64,000 nucleotides of DNA from an uncultured Bacteroidales bacterium (GCA_944322025.1 CALUOH010000028.1:24014-88013), one strand, 5' to 3'; shown: positions 24,784-33,849, counted from the stretch's first letter. The notes: a model not told the origin generated them from the sequence alone. Numbers and translations: made by a program.

Positions 24784-25464
24784 ATGTCAATAGCAGAGAA
24801 TATCAAGGAGATACGCAGGCATATACCCGAAGGGGTGCAGCTTGTCTGCGTGTCGAAGTTCCACCCGTGCGAGGCCATCATGGAGGCATACGCGGCGGGG
24901 GAACGCCTGTTCGGAGAGAACCGCCCGCAGGAGATGCGGCAGAAAGCACCGCAGCTGCCGCAGGACATAGAGTGGCACTTCATAGGCAACCTACAGACGA
25001 ACAAGGTGAAGAGCGTCGTGCCAATAGCGACACTGATACACAGCGTGTCGAACGAACGGCTGTTCGCCGAGATAGAGCGTTGCGCGGCGAAGGCAGGCAA
25101 GGTGCAGGACGTGCTGATAGAACTGCATGTGGCAGCTGAGGAGAGCAAGCAGGGATTCACGCCCGACGAGGCGGCCGCGCTCGTCACGCCGGAGTTTATA
25201 GCCGCACACCCGCACACCCGTATCTGCGGGGTGATGGGCATGGCTTCGCACACCGATGACGAGGCACGTATCAGAGAGGACTTCCGCACCATAGCGCAGA
25301 CATTCAACCGGCTGAAAGAGACGGTGTTTAGCAATGCACCGCATTTCCGCCACCTGTCGATGGGCATGTCGTCGGACTACGCGATAGCCATCGAGGAGGG
25401 GGCTACGATAGTGCGCGTGGGCAGTTCGATTTTCGGCGCACGCGACTATGGCAACAGGCAGTAA
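24784..25464 (+). CDS. YggS-family pyridoxal-phosphate homeostasis protein
   Basis: The 226-residue single-domain TIM barrel has the alanine-racemase-like N-terminal fold. The PLP-binding Lys is in LVCVSKFHP (about residue 25), followed by GENRPQEM, 'WHFIGNLQTNKVK', 'VSNERLF' and the C-terminal LSMGMSSDYAIAIEEGATIVRVGS, all signatures of YggS/PLPBP. It keeps free PLP at safe levels and has no known racemase activity. It likely shares a transcript with the DUF4494 gene upstream. Confidence 0.94.
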   Translation: MSIAENIKEIRRHIPEGVQLVCVSKFHPCEAIMEAYAAGERLFGENRPQEMRQKAPQLPQDIEWHFIGNLQTNKVKSVVPIATLIHSVSNERLFAEIERCAAKAGKVQDVLIELHVAAEESKQGFTPDEAAALVTPEFIAAHPHTRICGVMGMASHTDDEARIREDFRTIAQTFNRLKETVFSNAPHFRHLSMGMSSDYAIAIEEGATIVRVGSSIFGARDYGNRQ

Positions 25465-25513
25465 CAGAGGAATATATCCAATACAAATATCTTAATTTTT
25501 AAGGAATCAATAC

Positions 25514-27127
25514 ATGGAAAAGCTTTTATTGTTAGGCGATGAGGCCATCGCCTTGGGAGCGATTGACGCCGGGCTTTCGGGCGTGTATGCCTACCCCGGA
25601 ACCCCGTCAACCGAAATCACAGAGTACATCCAAGAGTCCAAGCTGGCGAAAGAGCGCGGCATACGCAGCGAATGGTGCGCCAACGAGAAGACCGCCATGG
25701 AGGCCGCTCTAGGCATGAGCTATGCCGGCAAACGCGCGCTCTACTGCTGTAAGCACGTGGGTATAAACGTTGCGGCGGACTGCTTTGTCAATTCAGCTAT
25801 AACCGGCACAAACGGCGGACTGGTCTACCTCGCGGCGGACGACCCGTCGATGCACTCCAGCCAGAACGAACAGGACTCGCGCTTCTACGCCGACTTCGCG
25901 CTCATACCCGCACTCGAACCGTCCAACCAGCAGGAGGCATACGACATGGTACGCTACGGCTTTGAACTCTCAGAAAAGCACAAAGTACCCGTGATGATGC
26001 GCGTCACGACACGCATGGCGCACTCCCGCGCCGGCGTTGAGCGCAGAGAGATGCTCCCGCAGAACGAGAAATCGTACCCCGCAGACAAGATGCAGTACAT
26101 TCTCCTGCCCGCCGTGGCACGCCGCCAGTACAAAGCGTTGCTCGACAAGCAGGCTCACCTCATAGAAGCCTCTGAGACAAGCGGATACAACCGCTACATC
26201 GACGGCACGGACAAGAAACTCGGCATAATAGCATGCGGCATAGCGTTCAACTATCTCATGGAGAACTATCCAGACCGCAAATGCCCGCACCCGGTAGTGA
26301 AGATAAGCCAGTACCCGATGCCGGAGAAGATGATTAACCGCCTATTCGACGAGTGCGACGAGATACTCGTACTGGAAGAGGGACAGCCTCTCTACGAACG
26401 TCTGCTGCGCGGACTGCTCAACCGTGGGGGCAAGCCAATTCACGGCCGTCTTGACGGTGCGCTGCCACGCACGGGCGAACTCAGCCCCAACCTCGTGGGC
26501 AAGGCTCTCGGCATGACCGTCTCCGAAGGCATGCCCGTACCATCGCTCGTAGCCCCGCGCCCGCCGAAGCTCTGTGACGGATGCCCGCACATCGACTCAT
26601 ACACTGCCCTCAACGAGGCAATGAAGTCATTCCCGGGAGGCCGCGTGTTCTCCGACATAGGCTGCTACACACTCGGCGCACTACCCCCATTCGAGGCCAT
26701 CTACTCCACTGTGGACATGGGTGCATCCATCACAATGGCGAAAGGCGCGTCGGAGGCCGACCTCCTGCCGTCTGTTGCCGTGATAGGCGACTCCACTTTC
26801 ACCCACAGCGGCATGACTGGCCTCCTCGACTGCTGCGTGGACAACGCCAACGTGACAATAGTCATCCTCGACAACGAGATTACAGGCATGACCGGCTCGC
26901 AGAAATCATCGGCCACAGGCCGCATCGAGAGCATCTGTCAGGGCATAGGCGTAGCCCCGGAGCACATCCGCGTCATCAACCCCCTCAAAAAATACTTCGA
27001 GGAAAACGTACAGGTATTCAAAGAGGAGATAGGCTACAACGGCGTATCGGTCATCATCCCGCGCCGCGAATGCATAGTCGCGCTCAACAAACGCCTCAAA
27101 GCGGCCAAGAAAAACCAGACAAAGTAA
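25514..27127 (+). CDS. iorA: Indolepyruvate ferredoxin oxidoreductase alpha subunit (no ferredoxin tail)
   Basis: The 537-residue thiamine-diphosphate enzyme converts aryl pyruvates (from Trp, Phe, Tyr) to aryl-acetyl-CoA with reduction of ferredoxin. The N-terminal pyrimidine-binding half (YAYPGTPSTEITEY) and the C-terminal TPP half (IGDSTFTHSGMTGLLDC...NVTIVILDNE) are clear. CDGCPH lies at the middle junction. The classical IorA C-terminus with two [4Fe-4S] ferredoxin motifs is absent: the protein ends at CIVALNKRLKAAKKNQTK. Electron transfer must therefore use a separate ferredoxin. IorB follows after 21 bases. Confidence 0.92.
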   Translation: MEKLLLLGDEAIALGAIDAGLSGVYAYPGTPSTEITEYIQESKLAKERGIRSEWCANEKTAMEAALGMSYAGKRALYCCKHVGINVAADCFVNSAITGTNGGLVYLAADDPSMHSSQNEQDSRFYADFALIPALEPSNQQEAYDMVRYGFELSEKHKVPVMMRVTTRMAHSRAGVERREMLPQNEKSYPADKMQYILLPAVARRQYKALLDKQAHLIEASETSGYNRYIDGTDKKLGIIACGIAFNYLMENYPDRKCPHPVVKISQYPMPEKMINRLFDECDEILVLEEGQPLYERLLRGLLNRGGKPIHGRLDGALPRTGELSPNLVGKALGMTVSEGMPVPSLVAPRPPKLCDGCPHIDSYTALNEAMKSFPGGRVFSDIGCYTLGALPPFEAIYSTVDMGASITMAKGASEADLLPSVAVIGDSTFTHSGMTGLLDCCVDNANVTIVILDNEITGMTGSQKSSATGRIESICQGIGVAPEHIRVINPLKKYFEENVQVFKEEIGYNGVSVIIPRRECIVALNKRLKAAKKNQTK

Positions 27128-27148
27128 CAACCTTAAACTGACATCATT

Positions 27149-27724
27149 ATGAAGATAGACATTATATTGTGCGGTGTCGGCGGCATGGGAGCTCTCAGCT
27201 CGGCCGCCATCATATCAGAAGCTGCCCTTGAGATGGGCTGGTACATGAAACAGGCCGAGACCCACGGCATGAGCCAGCGCGGCGGCGACGTCCAGTCGCA
27301 CCTCCGCCTCAGCGACGAGCCCATAGCGTCCGACCTCATCCCCGAAGGACAGTGTGACATCATCCTCTCCGTAGAGCCGATGGAGGCACTCCGCTACCTC
27401 CCATTCCTCCACAAGGACGGATGGGTCATCACAAACGAAAAGCCATTCGTCAACATCCCAAACTATCCCGACTTCGACGCGGTACTGGCCGAGGTGAAAA
27501 AGATACCCCACCACATACTGCTCGACGCCGACGCGATAGCCAAAGAAGTCAAAAACCCCAAAGGTGCTAACATGGTAGTACTCGGAGCCGCATCGAAATA
27601 CCTCAAAATAGACATCGAAAAACTCGAAAACGCCGTGCGCAGCATCTTCGGCAAAAAAGGCGACGCTGTCGTCGAGGCCAACATAGCCGCCCTCCGCGCA
27701 GGACGCGCCGTAGCCGACAAATAA
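27149..27724 (+). CDS. iorB: Indolepyruvate oxidoreductase beta (gamma-type) subunit
   Basis: The 191-residue protein belongs to the pyruvate/ketoisovalerate oxidoreductase gamma family. It begins MKIDIILCGVGGMGALSSA, with the glycine-rich GxGGMG loop, followed by KQAETHGMSQRGGDVQSHLR, the family signature. It pairs with IorA as the CoA-binding partner. Separation is 21 bases, so both subunits are co-translated. A strong terminator follows. Confidence 0.94.
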   Translation: MKIDIILCGVGGMGALSSAAIISEAALEMGWYMKQAETHGMSQRGGDVQSHLRLSDEPIASDLIPEGQCDIILSVEPMEALRYLPFLHKDGWVITNEKPFVNIPNYPDFDAVLAEVKKIPHHILLDADAIAKEVKNPKGANMVVLGAASKYLKIDIEKLENAVRSIFGKKGDAVVEANIAALRAGRAVADK

Positions 27725-27743
27725 CACTTTGCCTTAGGGCAAA

Positions 27744-27795
27744 AGAAAAGCGGTGTACCGTGAACAACACTTCCGGTACACCGCTTCTCTTTTCT
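27744..27795. terminator. Bidirectional terminator between iorB and efp
   Basis: GCGGTGTACCG (about 27750-27760) pairs with CGGTACACCGC (27774-27784) around a 13-base loop, with A- and T-rich sides on both strands. It ends the convergent iorAB and efp transcripts. Confidence 0.85.
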
Positions 27796-27848
27796 TCCTC
27801 CCAAGACACAAAAAAGGCCGGACAACCGCCCGGCCCCAAAAACTCAAA

Positions 27849-28415
27849 TTACGAACGCACACGCTCCACGTATGAGCCGTCGCGGGTGTCAATCTTGATT
27901 TTGTCTCCCGTATTGATAAACAGCGGCACACGCACCTCAGCCCCGTTCTCCACAGTCGCCGGCTTCAACGTATTCGTAGCCGTATCCCCCTTCAGGCCCG
28001 GCTCCGTATACGTCACCTCCATAACCACGTGCGTCGGCATATCCGCGTAAAGTATCGTCTCCGACTCCGCATGCACAACCACCTCAAGGTTATCACCCTC
28101 CTTCATGAAAGCCACGCCGTTGATAAGATCCGGCGAAATCGTCACCTGCTCGAACGTCTCGTTATTCATCAGCACACAGCCCATATCGTCCTTATACAGA
28201 TACTGGTACGGACGACGCTCGATGCGCACCTCCTCCACCTTCACACCCGAGTTCCACGTCTTGTCGAGTATGCGGCCCGTAGTCACATTCTTCAGCTTCG
28301 TGCGCACGAAAGCCGGCCCCTTACCCGGCTTAACATGCAGAAATTCAACAATGAAATAATATTGCCCGTCTATATTTAGGCACATTCCGTTTCTAAAATC
28401 AGCAGTAGTTGCCAT
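27849..28415 (-). CDS. efp: Elongation factor P
   Basis: EF-P rescues ribosomes stalled at polyproline. The 188-residue three-domain protein starts [17 protein letters not shown] and carries [11 protein letters not shown], with Lys32 at the tip of domain I, the position modified in other species. [16 protein letters not shown] and [12 protein letters not shown] are the domain III signatures. No modification enzymes are in the window. Confidence 0.97.
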   Translation of the reverse strand: MATTADFRNGMCLNIDGQYYFIVEFLHVKPGKGPAFVRTKLKNVTTGRILDKTWNSGVKVEEVRIERRPYQYLYKDDMGCVLMNNETFEQVTISPDLINGVAFMKEGDNLEVVVHAESETILYADMPTHVVMEVTYTEPGLKGDTATNTLKPATVENGAEVRVPLFINTGDKIKIDTRDGSYVERVRS

Positions 28416-28454
28416 AAAAATATTGTTCCGTTAAGTGATTTCAAAATTACCGTG

Positions 28455-28485
28455 CAAAGATAACTGTTTTTTTCTTAATCCACAA
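28455..28485 (-). promoter_or_regulatory. Promoter of efp
   Basis: -33 TTGT and -7 TATCTTTG separated by 19 bases on the minus strand, about 40 bases upstream of the start. Confidence 0.7.
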
Positions 28486-28603
28486 GCAGATAGACCATTT
28501 GCTCCACGTCCCCCTCAGCCGGCCCGCCCGTCAGCCTCCGCAATACTCACCAGAAACCTCCCTCCCCAAGCCCCTCACCCCTCCTCTGGCCCATCTGCAA
28601 ATT

Positions 28604-28626
28604 AAGGTTAAAAACACGTACTCTCG
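28604..28626 (+). repeat. Second dispersed repeat family, copy B
   Basis: AAGGTTAAAAACACGTACTC plus TCG, identical to the first 23 bases of copy C at 28769 (165 bases apart). The sequence then diverges into C-rich DNA. It lies in the 598-bp gap 28416-29013 between divergent efp and the coiled-coil gene; apart from the promoters and these repeats the gap holds a pyrimidine-rich strand and no gene. Confidence 0.75.
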
Positions 28627-28768
28627 CGCCAGCCCTCAGCCAGCCCCTACGGAACTCCTCCCAAGCCACTTCCCCACCTCACCCAAGCTTCACCCCGACT
28701 TCTTCCCAACCCCTTTCCTTCTCCGGGCTGCCTCCCTCCAAAACCCCTCCTTTCCTCAAGTGCTAACC

Positions 28769-28830
28769 AAGGTTAAAAACACGTACTCTCGACGGAGCAG
28801 CTACGGAGCCCATACGGACACTCTCCCCAC
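28769..28830 (+). repeat. Second dispersed repeat family, copy C
   Basis: The longer copy: AAGGTTAAAAACACGTACTC, then TCGACGGAGCAGCTACGG, AGCCCATACGG and CTCTCCCC. It aligns over about 60 bases with copy A at 11320-11380. Confidence 0.75.
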
Positions 28831-28964
28831 CCAGTCGCCCCGTCACCTCATGCCGCACAGCCACAACAGAGGCCACAAACGCAACCTCACCCCCTACACA
28901 CTCACGGCACGGACGGCCGCAGCACACACCCCAAAGACATAACGCAAATAAAAATGCAACACAA

Positions 28965-28995
28965 TTTGTCAAATCAAAAAAAGTTCGTATCTTTG
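28965..28995 (+). promoter_or_regulatory. Promoter of the coiled-coil/zapA operon
   Basis: -33 TTTG and -7 TATCTTTG with a 19-base spacer, a perfect consensus. The start codon follows 19 bases after the -7 box, giving a short leader. Confidence 0.85.
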
Positions 28996-29013
28996 TGTGT
29001 TTGAATTTTTACA

Positions 29014-29310
29014 ATGGAAGAGTATAGCAGCCACGAATCGCCCGACGAGTTTGCAGCCAAAATACACGCCCTGATTGACAAGTTGCAGCAGACACAGGCA
29101 GACAACAGACGGCTCACTGCTGAACTCGAAAAACGCACCGGCGAACTCGAAAGCGCGCGGGCCGACATTGTAAAACTGAAAAACGACTACGGGAGACTGA
29201 AACTGGCCAAGGCATTCGGGCTGTCCGAAAACAGCAAGAAGCAGGCACACAACAGAATCTCCAAACTAGTGCGTGATATAGACACTTGTATAGCGTTGCT
29301 GAAAAAATAA
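29014..29310 (+). CDS. Small coiled-coil protein upstream of zapA
   Basis: The 98-residue acidic protein contains a long heptad helix (KIHALIDKLQQTQADNRRL and ELEKRTGELESARADIVKL). It precedes zapA by 19 bases, an arrangement seen in other Bacteroidales, and resembles ZapB-like coiled-coil partners of ZapA. A division role is inferred from position and shape, with no characterised motif. Confidence 0.8.
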   Translation: MEEYSSHESPDEFAAKIHALIDKLQQTQADNRRLTAELEKRTGELESARADIVKLKNDYGRLKLAKAFGLSENSKKQAHNRISKLVRDIDTCIALLKK

Positions 29311-29329
29311 AGTCAGCAGTCTGTCATAT

Positions 29330-29656
29330 ATGGACAACAAGAGTGGCGGTGAGGAAAGCGAAAAAAGAACCATCAAAATCAACATCAACGGGTTCTGCAC
29401 GGCACTGCGCATCAATCCTGACGAGGAAGAAGCGTACCGGCGTGCATGCACACTGCTGAAAGAGAGGCTGAATGTTTACACAAAGCGTTTCTCCGCCTTT
29501 CCCTATGACGACATACTTCACATGGTGGCCTACGAGTTTGCCGTCGAATACTGCAAACTCGAACAGAGGCAGCAGTCCGCTCCGCTGAACACCATGAAAA
29601 GACTGACCGACGCAATCGACGCCGCTCTCGGAGACAACAGCACCTCCGTCGGGTGA
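29330..29656 (+). CDS. zapA: Cell division protein ZapA
   Basis: The 108-residue protein shows the ZapA globular domain: INGFCTALRINPDEEEAYRRA (strand-helix start) and DDILHMVAYEFAVEYCKLEQ (C-terminal helix of the dimer coiled-coil). ZapA bundles FtsZ filaments and stabilises the Z ring. It follows the small coiled-coil gene and is followed by a terminator before rny. Confidence 0.9.
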   Translation: MDNKSGGEESEKRTIKININGFCTALRINPDEEEAYRRACTLLKERLNVYTKRFSAFPYDDILHMVAYEFAVEYCKLEQRQQSAPLNTMKRLTDAIDAALGDNSTSVG

Positions 29657-29721
29657 CACTCCCCCGGCGTGACAGCAACCTGAACGGGATACATTATTAT
29701 AACCATATAAATTTTTATATC

Positions 29722-29761
29722 GCGCATTTTCCGCCTCACTGACGGAGAGTGTGCGTTTTTT
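29722..29761 (+). terminator. Terminator between zapA and rny
   Basis: GCG-CATTTTCCG pairs with CGGAGAGTG-t-GCG (one bulge, three G-U pairs) and is followed by TTTTTT. It also lies in the upstream region of rny, so it could act as an attenuator. Confidence 0.75.
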
Positions 29762-29787
29762 ATTCACTTAACCAACAAAACCAACAC

Positions 29788-31332
29788 ATGTGGACTGAGA
29801 TTTTAATAGGAGTAGCCGCCCTGATAGGCGGAGGGCTTGCCGGGTACTTCGTTACCCGCACGGCAACAAAAAATACGCTGAAACAGGCGGAAGAGAAAGG
29901 CGAAGCCATAAAACGGAACAAACTGCTGGAAGCCAAGGAGAAATTCCTCAACATGAAAGCCGAATTTGAAAAGGAGGTGGCCGACCGCAATGCGAAAATC
30001 CATGCCATCGAGACAAAAGCGCAGCAGATGGAGTCGCGCATACAGCAGAAAGAGCAGTCGCTCAACCAGAAACAGAATGAGCTTCAACGCCGCAACTCGG
30101 AGATTGACGCCATCAAGGACAACCTCGACAAGCAGCTTCAGCTCGTCGACGCGAAGAAACAGGAGCTCGAGAAGCTGCACTTTCAGGCGACTGAGAAACT
30201 CGCCGCCATTTCAGGCCTCTCGGCTGAGCAGGCAAAGGCGCAGCTGATTGAGAACATCAAGGACGAAGCCAAGACAGAGGCCATGGCATACGTCAACGAG
30301 ATGATGGAGGAGGCTAAAATGACGGCCAACCGCGAGGCGAAGAAAATCATCGTACAGACCATACAGCGCGTGGCCACGGAGACCGCGATAGAGAACTCCG
30401 TCACGGTGTTCAACATCGAATCCGACGAGGTGAAAGGCCGCATCATAGGCCGCGAGGGCCGCAACATACGCGCCCTCGAAGCCGCCACTGGTGTGGAAAT
30501 CATCGTTGACGACACCCCTGAGGCCATAGTACTTTCTGGCTTCGACCCCGTACGCCGTGAGATAGCGCGCCTCGCGCTGCACCAGCTCGTGGTTGACGGA
30601 CGCATACACCCCGCCCGCATAGAAGAGGTGGTTGCCAAAACGCGTAAGCAGGTAGAGGAAGAGATTATCGAAGTGGGCAAGCGCACCACGATAGACCTCG
30701 GCATACACGGCCTGCACCCCGAACTCATACGCCTCGTCGGCAAGATGAAATACCGCTCGTCCTACGGACAGAACCTCTTGCAGCACGCACGCGAGACAGC
30801 CAACCTCTGCGCCATCATGGCATCAGAACTCGGTCTCAACCCGCAGAAAGCCAAACGCGCCGGACTCCTGCACGACATAGGCAAAGTGCCCGATGACCAG
30901 CCCGAACTGCCACACGCAATACTCGGCATGAACCTCGCGGAAAAATACAAGGAAAAGCCCGATGTATGCAACGCCATCGGCGCACACCACGACGAGATAG
31001 AGATGACCACACTTCTTGCACCCATCGTACAGGTCTGCGATGCCATCTCCGGCGCACGCCCCGGAGCACGCCGTGAGATTGTGGAGGCATACATCAAACG
31101 TCTCAATGACCTCGAAAACCTCGCGCTTTCATATCCCGGAGTGATAAAGACCTATGCCATACAGGCCGGCCGCGAACTCCGCGTCATTGTCGGTGCAGAC
31201 AAAGTGGACGACAAGACCGTCGAGACACTCTCTTACGACATAGCAAAGAAGATACAGGACGAGATGACCTATCCCGGACAGGTGAAAATCACCGTCATCC
31301 GCGAGACACGCTCTGTCAGCTACGCGAAATAA
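29788..31332 (+). CDS. rny: Ribonuclease Y
   Basis: With the ATG at 29788 ([20 protein letters not shown]) the protein is 514 residues: an N-terminal membrane anchor, coiled-coil (about 25-135), KH domain with [10 protein letters not shown] (217-226), and HD domain with catalytic HD at 362-363 ([11 protein letters not shown]). RNase Y is an endoribonuclease that starts mRNA decay at the membrane. An upstream start at 29749 would sit inside the terminator T-run and is rejected. A second decay enzyme of the RNase E/G type lies convergently downstream. Confidence 0.96.
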   Translation: MWTEILIGVAALIGGGLAGYFVTRTATKNTLKQAEEKGEAIKRNKLLEAKEKFLNMKAEFEKEVADRNAKIHAIETKAQQMESRIQQKEQSLNQKQNELQRRNSEIDAIKDNLDKQLQLVDAKKQELEKLHFQATEKLAAISGLSAEQAKAQLIENIKDEAKTEAMAYVNEMMEEAKMTANREAKKIIVQTIQRVATETAIENSVTVFNIESDEVKGRIIGREGRNIRALEAATGVEIIVDDTPEAIVLSGFDPVRREIARLALHQLVVDGRIHPARIEEVVAKTRKQVEEEIIEVGKRTTIDLGIHGLHPELIRLVGKMKYRSSYGQNLLQHARETANLCAIMASELGLNPQKAKRAGLLHDIGKVPDDQPELPHAILGMNLAEKYKEKPDVCNAIGAHHDEIEMTTLLAPIVQVCDAISGARPGARREIVEAYIKRLNDLENLALSYPGVIKTYAIQAGRELRVIVGADKVDDKTVETLSYDIAKKIQDEMTYPGQVKITVIRETRSVSYAK

Positions 31333-31354
31333 ATACGTCCCTCCACGGGACACA

Positions 31355-31396
31355 AAAACAGGGAGGCAAGATTTCATCTTGCCTCCCTGTTTTATT
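31355..31396. terminator. Bidirectional terminator between rny and rng
   Basis: A 15-bp perfect stem ACAGGGAGGCAAGAT (31358-31372) with its complement (31376-31390) and a 3-base loop, A-rich on the left and T-rich on the right. Confidence 0.92.
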
Positions 31397-31419
31397 AAAG
31401 TCCAGAGCCATTCAAGGCC

Positions 31420-33018
31420 TCACTTATACATATCAGACTTCACAAGTTTCTCGCTATCAAGCAAATTACACATAGCCACCGGGTTAATCGTATCACCGGA
31501 AGCATCTATGAACCTATACTCCACCAGTCCGGATTCATCGGAACTGACAAGCCGCATGGACAGGCTATATTTCAGCAGCCATTTCGTCCAAAGTGAAGGC
31601 AAGCCCCTCTTCATATACGCATAAATGAACGGATGCACTATGACATCGAATTTCTTTATGTTCAATGTCTTGACGAGCATCTCTATCTTCTCCTCTATCT
31701 GGTCGACTACCAGTATGGACGGACCTGCATGACCTGTGCCGTTACAAGTCGGGCACTTCTCCGTAGTGTCAACCACCATGGCCGGACGCACGCGCTGGCG
31801 CGTTATCTGCATCAGTCCGAACTTACTCAGAGGAAGTATGTTGTGCTTCGCCCTGTCAGTCGACATGAGAGAGACCATGTGTTCGAAGAGTTTCTGCCTG
31901 TTCGCCGCCTCAGACATGTCTATGAAGTCTATGACTACTATGCCGCCTATATCGCGCAGGCGCAACTGGCGGGCAATCTCCACGGCAGCGGCCATATTGA
32001 CCTCTATAGCGTTCTCTTCCTGAGTCTGGTTAGAGCGCGTGCGCGTGCCGCTGTTCACGTCGATGACATGCATGGCCTCCGCCTGGTCAAGTATCAGATA
32101 TGCGCCGCGCTTGAACGACACTGTGCGCCCGAAGAGCGACTTCATCTGTTTCGTGATGGCGAAGTGGTCGAAAATGGAGAGCTCGCCACGGTACATCTTC
32201 ACAATGTTCTTAACCTCCGGGGCAATCATCTCCACATAGGACTGCACCTCATCGAAGACGGCATAGTCGTTAACATGTATGGCCGCGAACTCGGGATTGA
32301 ACAAATCCCTCAATATGGAGACGGTGCGCCCGCTCTCTTCGAGCAGGAGCGATATACCTCTCGACTTTCTGAGCTCCGCGATGGCTTTCTCCCACCGCTT
32401 CATCATCAGCTTCAACTCCCCGTCAAGCTCCGCCACGCGCTTGCCTTCAGCCACGGTGCGGACTATCACGCCGAAATTAGGAGTGCGTATGCTCTGCAAC
32501 AGCTTTCTGAGGCGCGTGCGCTCTTCGCCCTGTCTGATTTTCTGCGAGACTGAAACCTTGTCGCCGAAAGGCAGAAGCACCATGTTACGCCCCGCGATGG
32601 ATATCTCGCCCGTCAGGCGCGGCCCTTTTGTGCTGATAGACTCCTTGACCACCTGAACCATTATGTACTGCCCCTGCTGGAGTATGCCGCTGATATTGCC
32701 GTCCTTGTCTATGTCGGGCTGCCGTTTGACTTTAGGCTCGCGCTTCCTGTCGTTCAGTATCTGCGAGACGTAGTTGTTGAGTGTCTGGAACTGCGACCCT
32801 AAGTCATGATAATGGATAAAAGCCTCTTTCTCACATCCTATGTCGACAAAGGCTGCATTCAGGCCGGGCATTATCTTTTTGACCCGCCCCAAATATATGT
32901 TGCCGACAGCGAACGAGTGCGTCAGTGAGTCCTTGTGCAACTCCACGAGGCTGCCATCTTCCAATAAAGCTATGGAAATCTGGTCTTTTTCCGCATTGAT
33001 AACTAACTCTTTTGTCAC
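31420..33018 (-). CDS. rng: Ribonuclease G/E family
   Basis: The 532-residue single-strand RNA endonuclease has an N-terminal S1 domain (GNIYLGRVKKIMPGLNAAFVD), the RNase H/5'-sensor middle with the catalytic site D-V-N (MHVIDVNSGTRTRSN) and GGIVVIDFIDM, and the zinc-link CPTCNGTG. It processes 5S/16S rRNA and mRNA. No large C-terminal degradosome scaffold of RNase E type is present. A 48-base hairpin in its leader (33036-33083) may mediate autoregulation. Confidence 0.94.
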   Translation of the reverse strand: MTKELVINAEKDQISIALLEDGSLVELHKDSLTHSFAVGNIYLGRVKKIMPGLNAAFVDIGCEKEAFIHYHDLGSQFQTLNNYVSQILNDRKREPKVKRQPDIDKDGNISGILQQGQYIMVQVVKESISTKGPRLTGEISIAGRNMVLLPFGDKVSVSQKIRQGEERTRLRKLLQSIRTPNFGVIVRTVAEGKRVAELDGELKLMMKRWEKAIAELRKSRGISLLLEESGRTVSILRDLFNPEFAAIHVNDYAVFDEVQSYVEMIAPEVKNIVKMYRGELSIFDHFAITKQMKSLFGRTVSFKRGAYLILDQAEAMHVIDVNSGTRTRSNQTQEENAIEVNMAAAVEIARQLRLRDIGGIVVIDFIDMSEAANRQKLFEHMVSLMSTDRAKHNILPLSKFGLMQITRQRVRPAMVVDTTEKCPTCNGTGHAGPSILVVDQIEEKIEMLVKTLNIKKFDVIVHPFIYAYMKRGLPSLWTKWLLKYSLSMRLVSSDESGLVEYRFIDASGDTINPVAMCNLLDSEKLVKSDMYK

Positions 33019-33035
33019 TGCTATATATTTATGTC

Positions 33036-33083
33036 AACGCCAGTCCGACGGATTTGTTCCGTCCGTTCAGGCGGGCTGGCGTT
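33036..33083 (-). promoter_or_regulatory. Long hairpin in the rng leader
   Basis: AACGCCAGTCCG (33036-33047) pairs with its complement at 33072-33083 (12 bp, one wobble). Inside, ACGGA/TCCGT (33048-33062) forms a small stem-loop. It ends 17 bases upstream of the rng start, placing it in the mRNA leader. Confidence 0.55.
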
Positions 33084-33189
33084 ATGTTATTACCAAAGTG
33101 ACCTCTCCTTTCCGGTACGGCGGCCGGTTGGAAGGGCACCGCCGCAATGCCCCGCCGCGCGGGATGTATGCCCGCGCCCGGCTATGGGC

Positions 33190-33242
33190 AAAAAAAAAAC
33201 AAACTTAAAGTCTGACTCGCAATTAACGGTAAGACTTTAAAT
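33190..33242 (-). terminator. Terminator of the hup-small basic protein operon
   Basis: On the minus strand, TTAAAGTCT/AGACTTTAA (9 bp, loop 18) is followed by a run of ten T. Confidence 0.75.
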
Positions 33243-33273
33243 TTGCTTTTACCAAAATCCTGAGTGCAAAGAC

Positions 33274-33366
33274 CTATTTTTTCTTCTTATGTCTGTCCTT
33301 TCTCAGTCTTTTTTTACGCTTGTGAGTTGACATCTTATGTCTTTTTCTTTTCTTACCGCTTGGCAT
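33274..33366 (-). CDS. 30-residue AURKAIP1/COX24-domain basic protein
   Basis: The gene encodes 30 residues beginning MPSGKKRKRHKMSTHKRKKR, nearly all Lys, Arg and His. This very small conserved protein is found across Bacteroidetes and is often placed in the AURKAIP1/COX24 domain family, related to a mitochondrial small-subunit ribosomal protein, so it is probably ribosome-associated. It lies 49 bases downstream of hup and before a strong terminator. Start and stop are unambiguous in a single frame. Confidence 0.85.
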   Translation of the reverse strand: MPSGKKRKRHKMSTHKRKKRLRKDRHKKKK

Positions 33367-33415
33367 AGTTGTAAATTTATTTGATGATTAAACGTCTATC
33401 CGTGTTCAGAGCGAG

Positions 33416-33688
33416 TCACTTTACTTTGGCAGTAAACTCCTTAGAAGGTTTGAATGCCGGGATGTTGTGAGCAGGTATCTTTATCGTTATGTTCTTTGAG
33501 ATGTTGCGCGCGGTCTTTTCGGCGCGTTCCTTGATGATGAAGCTGCCGAATCCTCTCAGATATACATTGTCTTTCTTGGCCAATGAATCTTTTACGCACT
33601 CCATAAACGCCTCGACAGTGTTCAGGACGTCCTCCTTATTCAAACCAGTAGATCTTGAAATCTCATTTACGATGTCTGCCTTAGTCAT
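33416..33688 (-). CDS. HU-family DNA-binding protein
   Basis: The 90-residue histone-like protein starts MTKADIVNEISRSTGLNKED and has the beta-arm region with FGSFIIKERAEKTARNI and the conserved IPAFKPSKEF. HU proteins bend and compact DNA as dimers. It is followed by the 30-residue basic protein in the same transcript. A -7 box TATATTTG (minus strand, 33761-33768) lies about 72 bases upstream. Confidence 0.96.
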   Translation of the reverse strand: MTKADIVNEISRSTGLNKEDVLNTVEAFMECVKDSLAKKDNVYLRGFGSFIIKERAEKTARNISKNITIKIPAHNIPAFKPSKEFTAKVK

Positions 33689-33760
33689 TTTGATAACAGT
33701 TTTAAATTGGTTTATTTTATACTTTTGATTTATATCACATTACATCGGAATTTCGGACTG

Positions 33761-33768
33761 CAAATATA
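33761..33768 (-). promoter_or_regulatory. -7 box TATATTTG of the hup operon
   Basis: Minus-strand TAnnTTTG match about 72 bases upstream of hup. A TTTC at a 20-base spacing may serve as -33. Confidence 0.55.
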
Positions 33769-33849
33769 CGACTTTATTTCAAAACCAAGAAACGTAACGG
33801 ATGTTTTTTTCAAACATTGAGCACGCTCATATGGTCATAACCATTTACT

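Noticed and set aside
29657..29787. Possible 6S RNA after zapA, by analogy with proteobacteria
   Set aside because: The gap is only 131 bases and is taken up by a terminator; no 6S-like long bubble is evident.
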